NCBI GenBank assembly: GCA_009720755.1
Contig: WNKV01000017.1
Span: 62,001 to 126,000 of the forward strand
Reading direction: 5' to 3'
From: Rhodoplanes serenus
GTDB lineage: Bacteria > Pseudomonadota > Alphaproteobacteria > Rhizobiales > Xanthobacteraceae
DNA length: 64,000 nt
The position numbers and the translations under genes are program-made. The notes below the pieces were generated by a model. The model did no database searches. It had not been told where the DNA came from and saw only the letters and a program-made list of their open reading frames with translations. Shown here one piece after another: positions 53,853-62,889 of this stretch; the first letter of the stretch is position 1; every line of letters starts with the position of its first letter.

Positions 53853-54044
53853 GCTTGGTCCGCTCCGGCCCCGCCTGGAACCGAAACGATGCCCTCGGGG
53901 GCGTGCTCGCGTATTGATCGAGAACAAAATCTGATCCACATGGACCGACACGAGATCGTTCCTGACGTTCTGCCGTCGGTCGAGACGATCCGGACTGGTT
54001 GGGCAAGCACCGCCACGGGAGGCGCCCCGGCCGGCAAGGCAGAG

Positions 54045-55838
54045 TCAGCGCGCCGCCGCCGCCACAACCATCGCGGTATCGTCTGCGACGGTAGGACCGG
54101 CGCCTAACGCCGCGCCAGGGATCGTGATCCGCGTCGGCGCCAGCATCTCCAGCCGCTCGGGGCCGGCCTCCAGCGTATGGACGTAGACATGCGTCTCGCC
54201 ACCGTCCCCCGCCGCCATCACGGGCGAGGGTGCCGACACGATGCGCAGCGCGCCGCATCGGCCGATCCAGTCGACATGGCGATGGCCGTGCATCACCACG
54301 GCGCCCGGCGCGATCGCCTGGAGGCGGCGGACGAACCAGCTCCCGTTGACGAGCGCGGTGCCGATGCGCTCGGACAGCGTCTTGGCCGGCATCGGATACT
54401 CGACCGGGTGGTGATGCAGGGCGATCAGCCAGCGCGCCGCCGGAAACGCCGCGCAGGCGGCGGCGACCGCGCCCATCTGGTCGGTGGTCATCAGGCCGAG
54501 CGCATTGGTGAAGGAGAAGTGGGTGTCGGCGTTGGAGTCGAGCAGCACGAGGCCGAGCCCGTCGGGGGCCGCGGGCGGCCGGATCAGCGGAAACAGCGCC
54601 GGCCACAGCCCCGCGATGGTGCGCCCGAAGCGCCGCGCGCCGGTGTCGGCGAAGGCCGCGATGGCGGCCCGGTGGGGCGCGAGCGCGGCCGCGAGCGTCG
54701 CGCCCGGCTTGCCGGTCGCGCGGTCGACGACTTGGACGCGGTCGCCCTGAACGGCCGCCAATGCCGAGATCATCCGGGCCTGACGCAGCCGCTTGCCGGG
54801 GGCGAAGGGCAGATCGAGGCGGGCCGGGTTGGCACGGTCGACGACGTTGACGTCGTGATTGCCGGGCAGGATCAGCAGCCGCTCGGCGAGCCGCGGATGC
54901 GCCGCCAGGAGATCGAAGAACACCGCCCATTCGGCGGAGCGCCCGGCATCGGTGGCATCGCCGGTGACGAGCACGAGATCGAGCGGCTCGCGGGCGTGGA
55001 CCGCCTCCAGTGCCGCGAGCACCTGGGCGAGACGATCGTTGCCGCGCGGGCCGGCCCGGCCGCACTCGATCCGGAAGCCGTAGGTCTCGCCGACGATGTG
55101 GATGTCCGACAGATGCGCGATGCGCCAGCGCGTCCGCCCCGGCGTCGCCTCCGGAAACGCCGTCACGGTGCGGGGCTGGTCCATCAGGGCGTCGGCGATG
55201 CCCCAGGTCAGCGCCGCCGCGGCGAAATAAGAGGCGACCGCCACGGTGGCGTTCGCCGCTGCCGCACCGACCAGCGGCCAGGGGGCGGCGAGATCGGCGA
55301 GGCCCGCGCTCCAGCGGGTTGCCGGCCAGAGCGCCGCGATCAGCCAGACGGTCGGCACCGCCACCGCGAGACCGGCGAGCGCCGCCATCACGGCCCGCAG
55401 GGTGGCGCGCGCTTCGGCGCTGGCGCTGCCCGGCAACGCCTTCTCGACCAGATGGCGCAGCGCCTCGCGGGCGATCGCATAGGCGGGCTGCACGGCGAGT
55501 GCCGTCAGCGACCAGAAGCTCCGCTCGGCGATCGGCAGCAGGCGGCGCCCGCCGAACCATCCGGCGCCGACCAGCAGACCGAGCAGCAGCAGCGAGCCGG
55601 CACCCGACAGCACGGTCGCGAGCTTGCTCGACAGGGTCGCGAACCATAGCGTGACGGCGAGCGGCGCGACGCCGACCACCAGGGCCGGCACGGCGATCAG
55701 CAGCACCCAGGCGGTCGCGAGCTTCGGCAGGCTGATCTCGGCCAGCAGGCTGCCGGCCAGCGACACCAGCGAGTGCCGCTCGGTGCTCGACGCATCGTCC
55801 TCGATGTCGCCCCGACGCGGATCGATGATCGCGGTCAT
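54045..55838 (-). CDS. Membrane-anchored metallophosphoesterase
   Basis: 597 residues. The N-terminal half has about four to five membrane helices (residues 45-90, 95-120, 155-185, 200-235; for example ATAWVLLIAVPALVVGVAPL). The C-terminal half is a calcineurin-like phosphoesterase facing the cytoplasm: RIAHLSDIHIVGETYG, VLVTGDATDAG, LILPGNHDVNVV, LHHHPVEYP and VVMHGHRHVDW, giving all the metal ligands. Substrate unknown; relatives act on cyclic nucleotides or lipid intermediates. The ATG at 55838 (MTAIIDPRRGD) precedes the first conserved part. Confidence 0.88.
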   Translation of the reverse strand: MTAIIDPRRGDIEDDASSTERHSLVSLAGSLLAEISLPKLATAWVLLIAVPALVVGVAPLAVTLWFATLSSKLATVLSGAGSLLLLGLLVGAGWFGGRRLLPIAERSFWSLTALAVQPAYAIAREALRHLVEKALPGSASAEARATLRAVMAALAGLAVAVPTVWLIAALWPATRWSAGLADLAAPWPLVGAAAANATVAVASYFAAAALTWGIADALMDQPRTVTAFPEATPGRTRWRIAHLSDIHIVGETYGFRIECGRAGPRGNDRLAQVLAALEAVHAREPLDLVLVTGDATDAGRSAEWAVFFDLLAAHPRLAERLLILPGNHDVNVVDRANPARLDLPFAPGKRLRQARMISALAAVQGDRVQVVDRATGKPGATLAAALAPHRAAIAAFADTGARRFGRTIAGLWPALFPLIRPPAAPDGLGLVLLDSNADTHFSFTNALGLMTTDQMGAVAAACAAFPAARWLIALHHHPVEYPMPAKTLSERIGTALVNGSWFVRRLQAIAPGAVVMHGHRHVDWIGRCGALRIVSAPSPVMAAGDGGETHVYVHTLEAGPERLEMLAPTRITIPGAALGAGPTVADDTAMVVAAAAR

Positions 55839-56023
55839 CCGCCCCTCGCCATCCGGCCTCGTTCCTACCGTTCGTCGCGTGCGCGGCACGCGGTGCCGCC
55901 GACAATGCACGCGGCGGACGCACCGATGTCAACCGGATCGACAATCGCCTGGTCCGCCGATAGGCTGGCATGGCGTCCCGATCGCATGTCGATCGTTCGG
56001 ACGATGCGCGCGACGCCCGTCCG

Positions 56024-56959
56024 ATGACGTTCCTGGTTCGCCTGCCGATCGAGCTCTATCCGGCCGATGCGCTCGCCGGCCTGCCGCACGAGGCCGGTCC
56101 CCCGGTTCCGCCCGGGCCTTGCGACCTCGGCGCCGCGCGCGCCGCCGTCTGGGCCGCCCAGCTCGCCTACGAGGACGAGCTCGACAAGATCGACACCGTC
56201 GTGGCGGGTTGGGGGGCGCGACGCCTCGTGCAGTTCGACGCGCCCGCGAGTCCGCTACTGCCGATCACCGGCACGCGCGGCCTGCTGCTCGCCGCCGCCG
56301 GCACGCGCCTTCTCGCCTTCGCCGGCACCGACCCGCTCAACCTCGCCCACTGGCTGACCGACTTCGACATCGTGCAGACCCCGGAGGGCATCCATCGCGG
56401 CTTCGACGCGGCGCTCGATGCCGTGTGGGGCGCGGTGGCGATGGCGCTGTCGGAGCATGCCGGCGACGCGCGGCTGCTGATCACCGGCCACAGCCTCGGC
56501 GGCGCCCTGGCGGCGCTGGCGGCGCAGCGGCTGCTGATCACGTTCGGCCTGCGGCCGCAGGTGTGGACGTTCGGCATGCCGCGGGTCGGCAGCCCGCATT
56601 TCGCCGAGCGTTACGAGGCGGCGCTCGGTGCCGATACCGTGCGGCTGGTGCATGGCGAGGACATCGTCCCGACCGTGCCGCCGTCGCGGCTGGGCTACGG
56701 CCATGTCGGCCGGCGTCTCACTTGCGCACGCCACACCCGCTTCGACGCCGCCGCGCTCGCCTCGGAGTCCGACGACGAGCCGGCCTTCGTCCCGGCGCTG
56801 ATCGGCGGCGTCAAGGAAGGGCTGCGACAACTGTGGTCGCTGTCGCTCGCGCCCGAGATCAGGCCCGACCCGATCGGGCAACTGTCGCGCGTCCTGCCGC
56901 CGGCCTTCGGCGACCACCTGCCCGACCGCTATTGGATGGCTCTCGCGCCGCCATCGTGA
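56024..56959 (+). CDS. Class 3 lipase family protein
   Basis: 311 residues, alpha/beta hydrolase. The nucleophile elbow LLITGHSLGGALAALAAQRL holds the Ser; Asp is expected in HGEDIVPTVPPSR, and His in TCARHTRFDAAA or later. LLAFAGTDPLNLAHWLTDFD is the typical lipase-3 'oxyanion' region. There is no signal peptide, so it is probably cytoplasmic. The ATG at 56024 (MTFLVRLPIELY) is preferred to one 18 codons upstream. Confidence 0.9.
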   Translation: MTFLVRLPIELYPADALAGLPHEAGPPVPPGPCDLGAARAAVWAAQLAYEDELDKIDTVVAGWGARRLVQFDAPASPLLPITGTRGLLLAAAGTRLLAFAGTDPLNLAHWLTDFDIVQTPEGIHRGFDAALDAVWGAVAMALSEHAGDARLLITGHSLGGALAALAAQRLLITFGLRPQVWTFGMPRVGSPHFAERYEAALGADTVRLVHGEDIVPTVPPSRLGYGHVGRRLTCARHTRFDAAALASESDDEPAFVPALIGGVKEGLRQLWSLSLAPEIRPDPIGQLSRVLPPAFGDHLPDRYWMALAPPS

Positions 56960-57185
56960 TGGGCCTCGTCCATCGACGCGGAGAACGTTGCGCGCGGTCG
57001 ACACGATTCCGCCGGCGCGGATTTTCCTCCGCGGCCGCATGGCGCGGAAAACCACTCTTATGTTCGTCGCCCGATTGAACCACGCCGGACGGCGCTGTGT
57101 ACTCGTCCTGATCACGATGGACGCGGCCCCCGACAGGTCCATCGCTCGCGTCGCTGTCACTCGGTTTGCCTGTCACGGAGCCGTC

Positions 57186-57521
57186 ATGCCGTCCCGTCCC
57201 GTCGTCGTCATCGCTGCCGCGGGAGCCGCCGTGCTCGCCGCGTCGGCGGCGCTCGCGCAACCCAAGTCCCACGCCACGCCGCATCAGCCGGTCGCCCCGC
57301 TGCACGCCCAGGCGTGCGCCGGCTGCCACGGCCAGAACGGTGCCGGCCAGGGCGGCACGCCGATCCTCGCCGGCTACGATCCGGCCGCCTTCGTGCGCGT
57401 CTGGGGCGAGTTCCGCAACAATCAGCGGCCGACCGCGACGATCATGAACCGCATCGCGCGCGGCTACTCGGACGACGAGGTCGCAGCACTCGCCGCCTAT
57501 TTCGCGTCCGTAAAGCGCTGA
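57186..57521 (+). CDS. Monoheme cytochrome c, partner of sulfide dehydrogenase
   Basis: 111 residues. The signal peptide is about residues 1-24 (VVVIAAAGAAVLAASAALAQ). A single heme site CAGCH sits in LHAQACAGCHGQNGAGQGG, with the distal Met in TATIMNRIARGYSDDE. It acts as electron acceptor of the flavoprotein encoded 10 bases downstream, as the cytochrome subunit of flavocytochrome c (FccA/SoxE); unlike the diheme Allochromatium subunit it has one heme. The ATG at 57186 is preceded by GGAG. Confidence 0.9.
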   Translation: MPSRPVVVIAAAGAAVLAASAALAQPKSHATPHQPVAPLHAQACAGCHGQNGAGQGGTPILAGYDPAAFVRVWGEFRNNQRPTATIMNRIARGYSDDEVAALAAYFASVKR

Positions 57522-57530
57522 GGACTCGTG

Positions 57531-58820
57531 ATGCTGTCCCGTCGTGATCTCGGCCGCCTCGTCCTGTCGGCCGCCGCCATCCTGGCCGCCCCGGCCGTCG
57601 TCCACGCCAAGGCCAAGGCGCCGCGCCTCGTCGTCATCGGCGGCGGCTTCGGCGGCGCCTCGGCGGCGCGTTACGCCCGCACCGCCTTTCCGCACGTCGC
57701 CGTCACGGTAATCGAGCCGCAGAAGTCCTTCGTCACCTGCCCGTACGGCAATCTGCTGCTCGGTGGCAGCCGTGATCTCGCCGCCATCACGCATTCCTAC
57801 GACCGGCTGAAGCGCCGCGGCGTCGACTTCATCCACGATTGGGCCGACGCGATCGACCCTGTCGCCAAGACCATCAAGCTCGGCGGCGGCGGCACGGTGC
57901 GTTACGACAAGCTGATCCTGTCGCCCGGCATCGCCATCAAGTGGGGGGCGCTGGCCGGTTACGACACCGGCGCGGCGCGCATCTTCCCGCACGCCTGGGT
58001 GCCCGAGAAGGGCGAGCAGGTGACGCTGCTGCGCAAGCAGCTCGAAGCGCTGCCGGACGGCGGCGTGGTCGCCTTCTCCATCCCGGCCAATCCGTTCCGC
58101 TGCCCGCCGGGGCCCTACGAGCGCATCAGCCTGGTCGCCGATTATCTCAAGAAGCACAAGCCGCGCGCGAAGATCCTGGCGCTCGACCACAAGGACGCCT
58201 TCTCCAAGCAGGGCCTGTTCCAGGACGCCTGGAACGAGCTCTATCCCGGCCTGATCGAGTGGGTGCCGGGATCGAAGGACGGCAAGGTGGTGAGGGTCGA
58301 CACCAAGGAGAAGGTCTTCGAGACCGAGTTCGGCACGAGGCACAAGGTCGATGTCGGCAACGTCATCCCGCCGCAGTCGGCGGCGCGCATCGCGGTCGAC
58401 GCCGGTCTCGTCAACGAGACCGGCTGGGTGCCGGTGAACCCCTACACGTTCGAGGCCGTCAAGGCGAAGGACATCCACGTCATCGGCGACGCCAACATCC
58501 CGGGCGCGATGCCGAAGTCGGGCTTCATCGCCAACACCACGTCGAAGCACGCAGTCGCCTCGGCGATCGCCCTCCTGGAAGGCCGCGAGCCGCCGAAGGA
58601 CCCGATCTACTTCAACACCTGCTACAGCCATGTCGGCGACGACTACGGCATCTCGATCGTCGGCGTGTTCCGGCCGAGCGAGAAGGGCTTCGTCGAGACG
58701 CCGAACTCCGGCGGCGTGTCGCCGCGCGGCCCGCTCGCCCAGTTGCGCGATCAGCGCCGGCTCGAAGCCCACTACGCCGACTCCTGGTACGCCAGCATCA
58801 CCAAGGATGCGTTCGGCTGA
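57531..58820 (+). CDS. fccB: Flavocytochrome c sulfide dehydrogenase, flavoprotein subunit
   Basis: 429 residues, periplasmic via a Tat signal (LSRRDLGRLVLSAAAILAA). FAD-binding RLVVIGGGFGGASAARYAR. SFVTCPYGNLLLGGS holds the Cys that binds FAD covalently in Allochromatium. The redox pair of Cys is present in NPFRCPPGPYERISL and FNTCYSHVGDDYGIS. It oxidises sulfide to sulfur and passes electrons to the cytochrome. A GTG directly before the ATG is an alternative start. The stop overlaps soxY (TGATG). Confidence 0.94.
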   Translation: MLSRRDLGRLVLSAAAILAAPAVVHAKAKAPRLVVIGGGFGGASAARYARTAFPHVAVTVIEPQKSFVTCPYGNLLLGGSRDLAAITHSYDRLKRRGVDFIHDWADAIDPVAKTIKLGGGGTVRYDKLILSPGIAIKWGALAGYDTGAARIFPHAWVPEKGEQVTLLRKQLEALPDGGVVAFSIPANPFRCPPGPYERISLVADYLKKHKPRAKILALDHKDAFSKQGLFQDAWNELYPGLIEWVPGSKDGKVVRVDTKEKVFETEFGTRHKVDVGNVIPPQSAARIAVDAGLVNETGWVPVNPYTFEAVKAKDIHVIGDANIPGAMPKSGFIANTTSKHAVASAIALLEGREPPKDPIYFNTCYSHVGDDYGISIVGVFRPSEKGFVETPNSGGVSPRGPLAQLRDQRRLEAHYADSWYASITKDAFG

Positions 58821-59314
58821 TGGGACCCTCCCGGGCGACTCCGGCGATCGATCGGCGGGCCCTGTTGCGCGGCGGCGTCGGCCTGGCCGGCGCCGGCCTC
58901 GCCACCATCGCCCTGGTGCCGATCCCGGCCGCGCCCGCGCTGGCCGCCGCACCGGGCGAGGTGGAGGCGGCGATCCGGGCGTTGATCGGTGACGCCGGGC
59001 CGGTCGACGGCGGCATCGTCCTCCACGCCCCGGAGGCGGCCGAGAACGGCGCCGTGGTGCCGCTCACCGTCGTGGTCGACAGTCCGATGACGGTGGCCGA
59101 TCACGTCCGCGCCATCCACATCGTGGCGACCGCGAACCCGACCCCTGATGTGGCGACTTATCGGCTCGGCCCCGCCAACGGCCGCGCCCAGGTCACCCTG
59201 CGCATGCGGCTGGCCGCCAAGCAGACCGTCGTGGTGCTGGCGGAGCAGTCGACCGGAACGGTGCGGCGGGCCGCCGTCGTCATCGACGTCAAGGTCGGCG
59301 GCTGCCTGTCATGA
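58820..59314 (+). CDS. soxY: Sulfur carrier subunit SoxY
   Basis: 164 residues with an N-terminal Tat-like signal (AIDRRALLRGGVGLAGAGLA). The body has the immunoglobulin-like SoxY fold (AAENGAVVPLTVVVDSPMTV; HIVATANPTPDVATYRLGP). The C-terminus reads KVGGCLS: the sulfur-carrying Cys is kept, but the usual GGCGG ending is changed to GGCLS. It binds thiosulfate- or sulfide-derived sulfur. It overlaps fccB upstream and soxZ downstream. Confidence 0.92.
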   Translation: MGPSRATPAIDRRALLRGGVGLAGAGLATIALVPIPAAPALAAAPGEVEAAIRALIGDAGPVDGGIVLHAPEAAENGAVVPLTVVVDSPMTVADHVRAIHIVATANPTPDVATYRLGPANGRAQVTLRMRLAAKQTVVVLAEQSTGTVRRAAVVIDVKVGGCLS

Positions 59315-59646
59315 CGGCCGCGCTGACCGGACGGCCGCGGCTGCGCCTGCCCGCGACCGCGCAGGCCGGGGAGGTGGTGGAGATCCGCACCCTGGTCGAC
59401 CATCCGATGGAGACCGGGCTGCGCAAGGGCGACGACGGCCAGCCGGTGCCGCGCGACATGCTGGCCCGCCTGATCGTGCGGGCGAACGGTGCCGTCGTTT
59501 TCACGGCCGAGTTCCGCAACGCGACCTCGGCCAATCCCTATCTGGTGTTCTTCCTGAGGATCGAGCGGACGACCGAGCTCGCCTTCACCTGGCTGCACGA
59601 GGACGGCCGCAGCCTGACGGCGGCGGCCCGCATCGTCGTCGCCTGA
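59311..59646 (+). CDS. soxZ: Sulfur oxidation protein SoxZ
   Basis: 111 residues, no signal peptide; exported with SoxY. Typical segments: EVVEIRTLVDHPMETGLRKG, VFTAEFRNATSANPYLVFF and ELAFTWLHEDGRSLTAAARI. The start overlaps the soxY stop (ATGA). No other Sox genes (soxAX, soxB, soxCD) are in the window, so SoxYZ is here tied to sulfide dehydrogenase. Confidence 0.96.
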   Translation: MTAALTGRPRLRLPATAQAGEVVEIRTLVDHPMETGLRKGDDGQPVPRDMLARLIVRANGAVVFTAEFRNATSANPYLVFFLRIERTTELAFTWLHEDGRSLTAAARIVVA

Positions 59647-59738
59647 GCGCCCCGCCTGAGCTCGCCCGCTCGGCGCCGCGGCCTCGTGAGCGCCCCCGGC
59701 CCAACCGTGGAGGCGAGATTTTCCAGAGACTTGGTTGT

Positions 59739-59813
59739 TGGCTGGGGCGCCTGGATTCGAACCAGGGAATGGCGGAATCAAAATCCGCTGCCTTACCACT
59801 TGGCTACGCCCCA
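59739..59813 (-). tRNA. tRNA-Gln (anticodon UUG)
   Basis: Minus strand: acceptor TGGGGCG pairs with CGCCCCA, D arm around AGCCAAGTGGTAAGGCA, anticodon stem GCGGA/TCCGC around TTTTGAT giving UUG, and T arm CCTGGTTCGAATCCAGG. Discriminator G and an encoded CCA follow. Confidence 0.96.
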
Positions 59814-60031
59814 CCACGGCCCGGACGAACGAGGGCCTCCTCGGCGCGGCCGGACCATACGTGTGCGCACCGGCGGGATCAACACGTCCAGCACGCCGCC
59901 CGACGATTTCCCCTCGGCGGCACCGGGTCGGCGCCTCAGGCGGCCGCCGGGTGGCGGCGGTCGCCGCCGTGGTCGCGTCCGGTGCGGCCGCCCGAGGGGT
60001 CGGAGCCGGCTGCGGCGTGGCCGGATTTTCT

Positions 60032-60061
60032 TTGACAGCGGGGCGCCGACGACGCGATATG
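60032..60061 (+). promoter_or_regulatory. Possible promoter of the histone-deacetylase-like gene
   Basis: TTGACA at 60032-60037 is a perfect -35 box. With 18-base spacing GATATG (60056-60061) is a weak -10. Transcription would start near 60068, which supports the ATG at 60089 rather than the one at 60059. Confidence 0.45.
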
Positions 60062-60088
60062 GTTGAATTGCATGACCCGACACATCCA

Positions 60089-61018
60089 ATGACGACGCTG
60101 TACATCACCCATCCGGCCGGCCTCGAGCACATTCCGCCCCTCGGACATCCCGAGCGTCCCGACCGTCTCCGGGTGATCGAGCGCGTGCTCGAGCAGGAGG
60201 CGTTCCAGTCGCTGGCCCGCGACCAGGCGCCGGTCGCCGCCATCGACCGGATCGCGCTCTGCCACACGCCCGACTACATCGAGGCCATTCGCGAGGCGAG
60301 CCCGACCGATGGCATGGTGCAGCTCGACTCCGACACCTCGATGTCGCCCGGCACCTACGAGGCGGCGCTGCGCGCCGTCGGCGGCGCCGTGCTGGCGGTC
60401 GACGAGGTGATGACCGGCCGGGTCGCCAACGCCTTCTGCGCCATGCGGCCGCCCGGCCACCACGCCGAGATCACCCAGCCGATGGGGTTCTGCTTCTTCA
60501 ACAACGCGGCGATCGCGGCCCGCCACGCCCGGGAGAAGTACGGTGCCGAGCGCGCCGCGGTGATCGACTTCGACGTCCACCACGGCAACGGCACTCAGGA
60601 CATTCTGTGGGCCGACCGCAACGTGATGTACTGCTCGACCCACGAGATGCCGCTCTATCCCGGCACCGGCGCCGCCTCAGAGCGGGGCGAGCACGGCACC
60701 ATCGTCAACGTGCCGTTGCGGGCCGGCGACGGCGGCGACGAGTTCCACGACGCCTTCGAGAACATCATCATCCCGCGGCTGCTCGACTTCCGCCCCGATC
60801 TGGTGGTGCTCTCCGCCGGCTTCGACGCCCACATGCGCGACCCGCTCGCCAACATCAACCTGCTGGAGCCCGACTATGCCTGGGTGACCAAGCGGATGAT
60901 GGACGTCGCCGACACCTGCTGCGGCGGCCGGCTGGTGTCGCTGCTCGAAGGCGGCTACGACCTCCAGGGGCTCGCCCGCTCGGTCGCCGTGCATGTCACG
61001 GCCCTGATGCGCGGCTAG
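60089..61018 (+). CDS. Histone deacetylase-family amidohydrolase
   Basis: 309 residues. Zn-dependent deacetylase fold of the AcuC/AphA/HDAC class: RPPGHHAEITQPMGFCFFNN has the paired His, VIDFDVHHGNGTQDILW the Asp/His metal site, and LSAGFDAHMRDPLANINL the second Asp; LLEGGYDLQGL is the closing motif. It removes acetyl groups from small polyamine-like amides or proteins. An upstream ATG at 60059 is possible but lies on the predicted -10 box. Confidence 0.93.
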   Translation: MTTLYITHPAGLEHIPPLGHPERPDRLRVIERVLEQEAFQSLARDQAPVAAIDRIALCHTPDYIEAIREASPTDGMVQLDSDTSMSPGTYEAALRAVGGAVLAVDEVMTGRVANAFCAMRPPGHHAEITQPMGFCFFNNAAIAARHAREKYGAERAAVIDFDVHHGNGTQDILWADRNVMYCSTHEMPLYPGTGAASERGEHGTIVNVPLRAGDGGDEFHDAFENIIIPRLLDFRPDLVVLSAGFDAHMRDPLANINLLEPDYAWVTKRMMDVADTCCGGRLVSLLEGGYDLQGLARSVAVHVTALMRG

Positions 61019-61244
61019 ACCGTCTCCGACGACGTCGAGACCGGCTCGCCGTGGGCGGCCCCGATCGCAAATTCGACGCAAGCGTCCGGCAGGTCGGTGC
61101 CGGAGCGGGCGTCGGTGGTGGGGCGGTGGCGTGGGGCGGGACAGGGCGACGAACAGCGAGAACGGCGGACGCCCGACGAACGGCGGGCACTGCGATCGCG
61201 ACCGACGATCGACGGCGAGCCGCCCGTCCCGGTGGGGGACGTGG

Positions 61245-61640
61245 ATGGCGCCGTCCCTGCTGGTGCTCGCCGCGGCCGCCGGATCGAGCCTCGGCGCATG
61301 CAGCCTCAGCGGCCCGTTCTTCGACGACAGTTACGAGCGCAGCCAGATGCTGTCGCCCGAGCCGGTGCCGCCCTATCGGCGCCTGGTCGCCGCCGCCGCC
61401 AAGACTCTGCCCACCCCGATCGAGACCGGCGGCCTCGCCATCTCCGAGCCGCGCTGGATCGATCGCATCGGCGGACCGTCCTGGATCGTCTGCCTGAAGT
61501 CAGACCCCAAGGGCAACGGCGCCGTCTACTACGCCTTCTTCATCCAGAAGGAGAAGGTGGTCGACACCCGCACGGCGATCGGCACCGATCGCTGCGTCCA
61601 CCAGGAATTCGTGGCGTTCGACATGGCGGCCGCTCTCTGA
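61245..61640 (+). CDS. Small putative lipoprotein
   Basis: 131 residues. The N-terminal hydrophobic run APSLLVLAAAAGSSLGACSL ends in the lipobox LGAC, with Cys at residue 19. The mature part (ISEPRWIDRIGGPSWIVCLK; GNGAVYYAFFIQKEKVVDTR) has two further Cys that may pair and resembles small alphaproteobacterial lipoproteins of unknown role. The ATG at 61245 with GGGGGAC upstream is preferred over a longer Arg-rich frame. Confidence 0.75.
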   Translation: MAPSLLVLAAAAGSSLGACSLSGPFFDDSYERSQMLSPEPVPPYRRLVAAAAKTLPTPIETGGLAISEPRWIDRIGGPSWIVCLKSDPKGNGAVYYAFFIQKEKVVDTRTAIGTDRCVHQEFVAFDMAAAL

Positions 61641-61668
61641 GGCGCGTCGGTCGGGGGGCAATGCCGGA

Positions 61669-62766
61669 TCAGGCGTCCTGGTGCTCCCGCCACCAGGCGA
61701 CGAAGCGCGCCACCCCATCCTCGATCGCGGTCGCCGGGCGGAAGCCGACCGCGGCGGTGAGGGCGTCGACATCGGCGCAGGTCTCCGGCACGTCGCCGGG
61801 CTGCATCGGCAGCATCTCGCGGACGGCGGTGCGCTCGAGCGCCTGCTCGATCAGGTCGACCACCCGCGGCACCGCGACCGGCCGGTTGTTGCCGATGTTG
61901 TAGATCCGCCAGGGCGCCCGGCTCGATGCCGGATCGGGCGCCTCGCCCGACCACGACGGGTTCGGTGCCGGCGGACGATCGGCGAGCCGCACCACCGCCT
62001 CGACCACGTCGTCCACATAGGTGAAGTCGCGCCGCATCCGCCCGTGATTGAAGAGGCGCACCGGCCGGCCGCGGGCGATCGCCTCGGTGAACAGCCACAT
62101 GGCCATGTCGGGTCGTCCCCACGGGCCGTACACGGTGAAGAACCGCAGGCCCGTCGCCGGCAGGCCGAACAGGTGGCTGTAGGCGTGTGCCATCAGCTCG
62201 TTGGCCTTCTTGGTGGCGCCGTAGAGGCTGAGCGGGTGATCGACGTTCTGGCCGGTGGCGAACGGCACCGCGGTGTTGGCGCCGTAGACCGAGGACGACG
62301 AGGCGTAGAGCAGATGCCGGCAGCCGTGATGGCGGCAGCCTTCCAGCACGGCGAGGAAGCCGGCCAGGTTGGCGTCCAGATAGGCGAACGGATCATTGAG
62401 CGAGTGGCGCACCCCCGCCTGCGCGGCGAGATGGATCACCACCGGAAACTCGTCCCGGGCGAACAGGGCGGCGACCGCGGCGCGGTCGGCGAGATCGACG
62501 GCTTCGAAGCGGAACCCGGCCACCGGGGTCAACTGCGCGAGCCGCGCCCGCTTCAAGGCCGGATCGTAATAGTCGTTGAGATTGTCGAGCCCGACCACCC
62601 GCCGGCCCTGCGCCAGCAGCCGCGCCGCGACATGGAAGCCGATGAAGCCGGCCGCCCCGGTGACGAGAACCGGGTCGGTGTCGGCGGGCGCGCGTCCGCT
62701 CGTGTCGCGCCCGCTCTTCTCGCGCCCGGTCGGCTCGCGCTCGCTCGCCTGAGGTTCGGTCGGCAT
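61669..62766 (-). CDS. NAD-dependent sugar-nucleotide epimerase (UDP-glucuronate 4-epimerase-like)
   Basis: 365 residues, SDR fold. GxxGxxG is in VLVTGAAGFIGFHVAARLLA, the catalytic Tyr/Lys in LYGATKKANELMAHAY and the Ser/Thr in LLYASSSSVYGANTAVPF; NLNDYYDPALKRARL and TVYGPWGRPDMAMWLFTEAI are typical of UDP-glucuronate 4-epimerases. It makes UDP-galacturonate for surface polysaccharide. The first 30 residues are a charged tail. The ATG at 62766 is used; one four codons upstream is also possible. Confidence 0.9.
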   Translation of the reverse strand: MPTEPQASEREPTGREKSGRDTSGRAPADTDPVLVTGAAGFIGFHVAARLLAQGRRVVGLDNLNDYYDPALKRARLAQLTPVAGFRFEAVDLADRAAVAALFARDEFPVVIHLAAQAGVRHSLNDPFAYLDANLAGFLAVLEGCRHHGCRHLLYASSSSVYGANTAVPFATGQNVDHPLSLYGATKKANELMAHAYSHLFGLPATGLRFFTVYGPWGRPDMAMWLFTEAIARGRPVRLFNHGRMRRDFTYVDDVVEAVVRLADRPPAPNPSWSGEAPDPASSRAPWRIYNIGNNRPVAVPRVVDLIEQALERTAVREMLPMQPGDVPETCADVDALTAAVGFRPATAIEDGVARFVAWWREHQDA

Positions 62767-62889
62767 GGCCCCCCGCATGCGCCTGCGGCGGCCGACGGCC
62801 GCACGGGATGCGGCCGTCTTGCCAAGGGCGGGGGGACTTGTCCAGCCGTGGAAGGCCGATTGGACGGCCCGTCGCCCGGGCCGCCGGCG

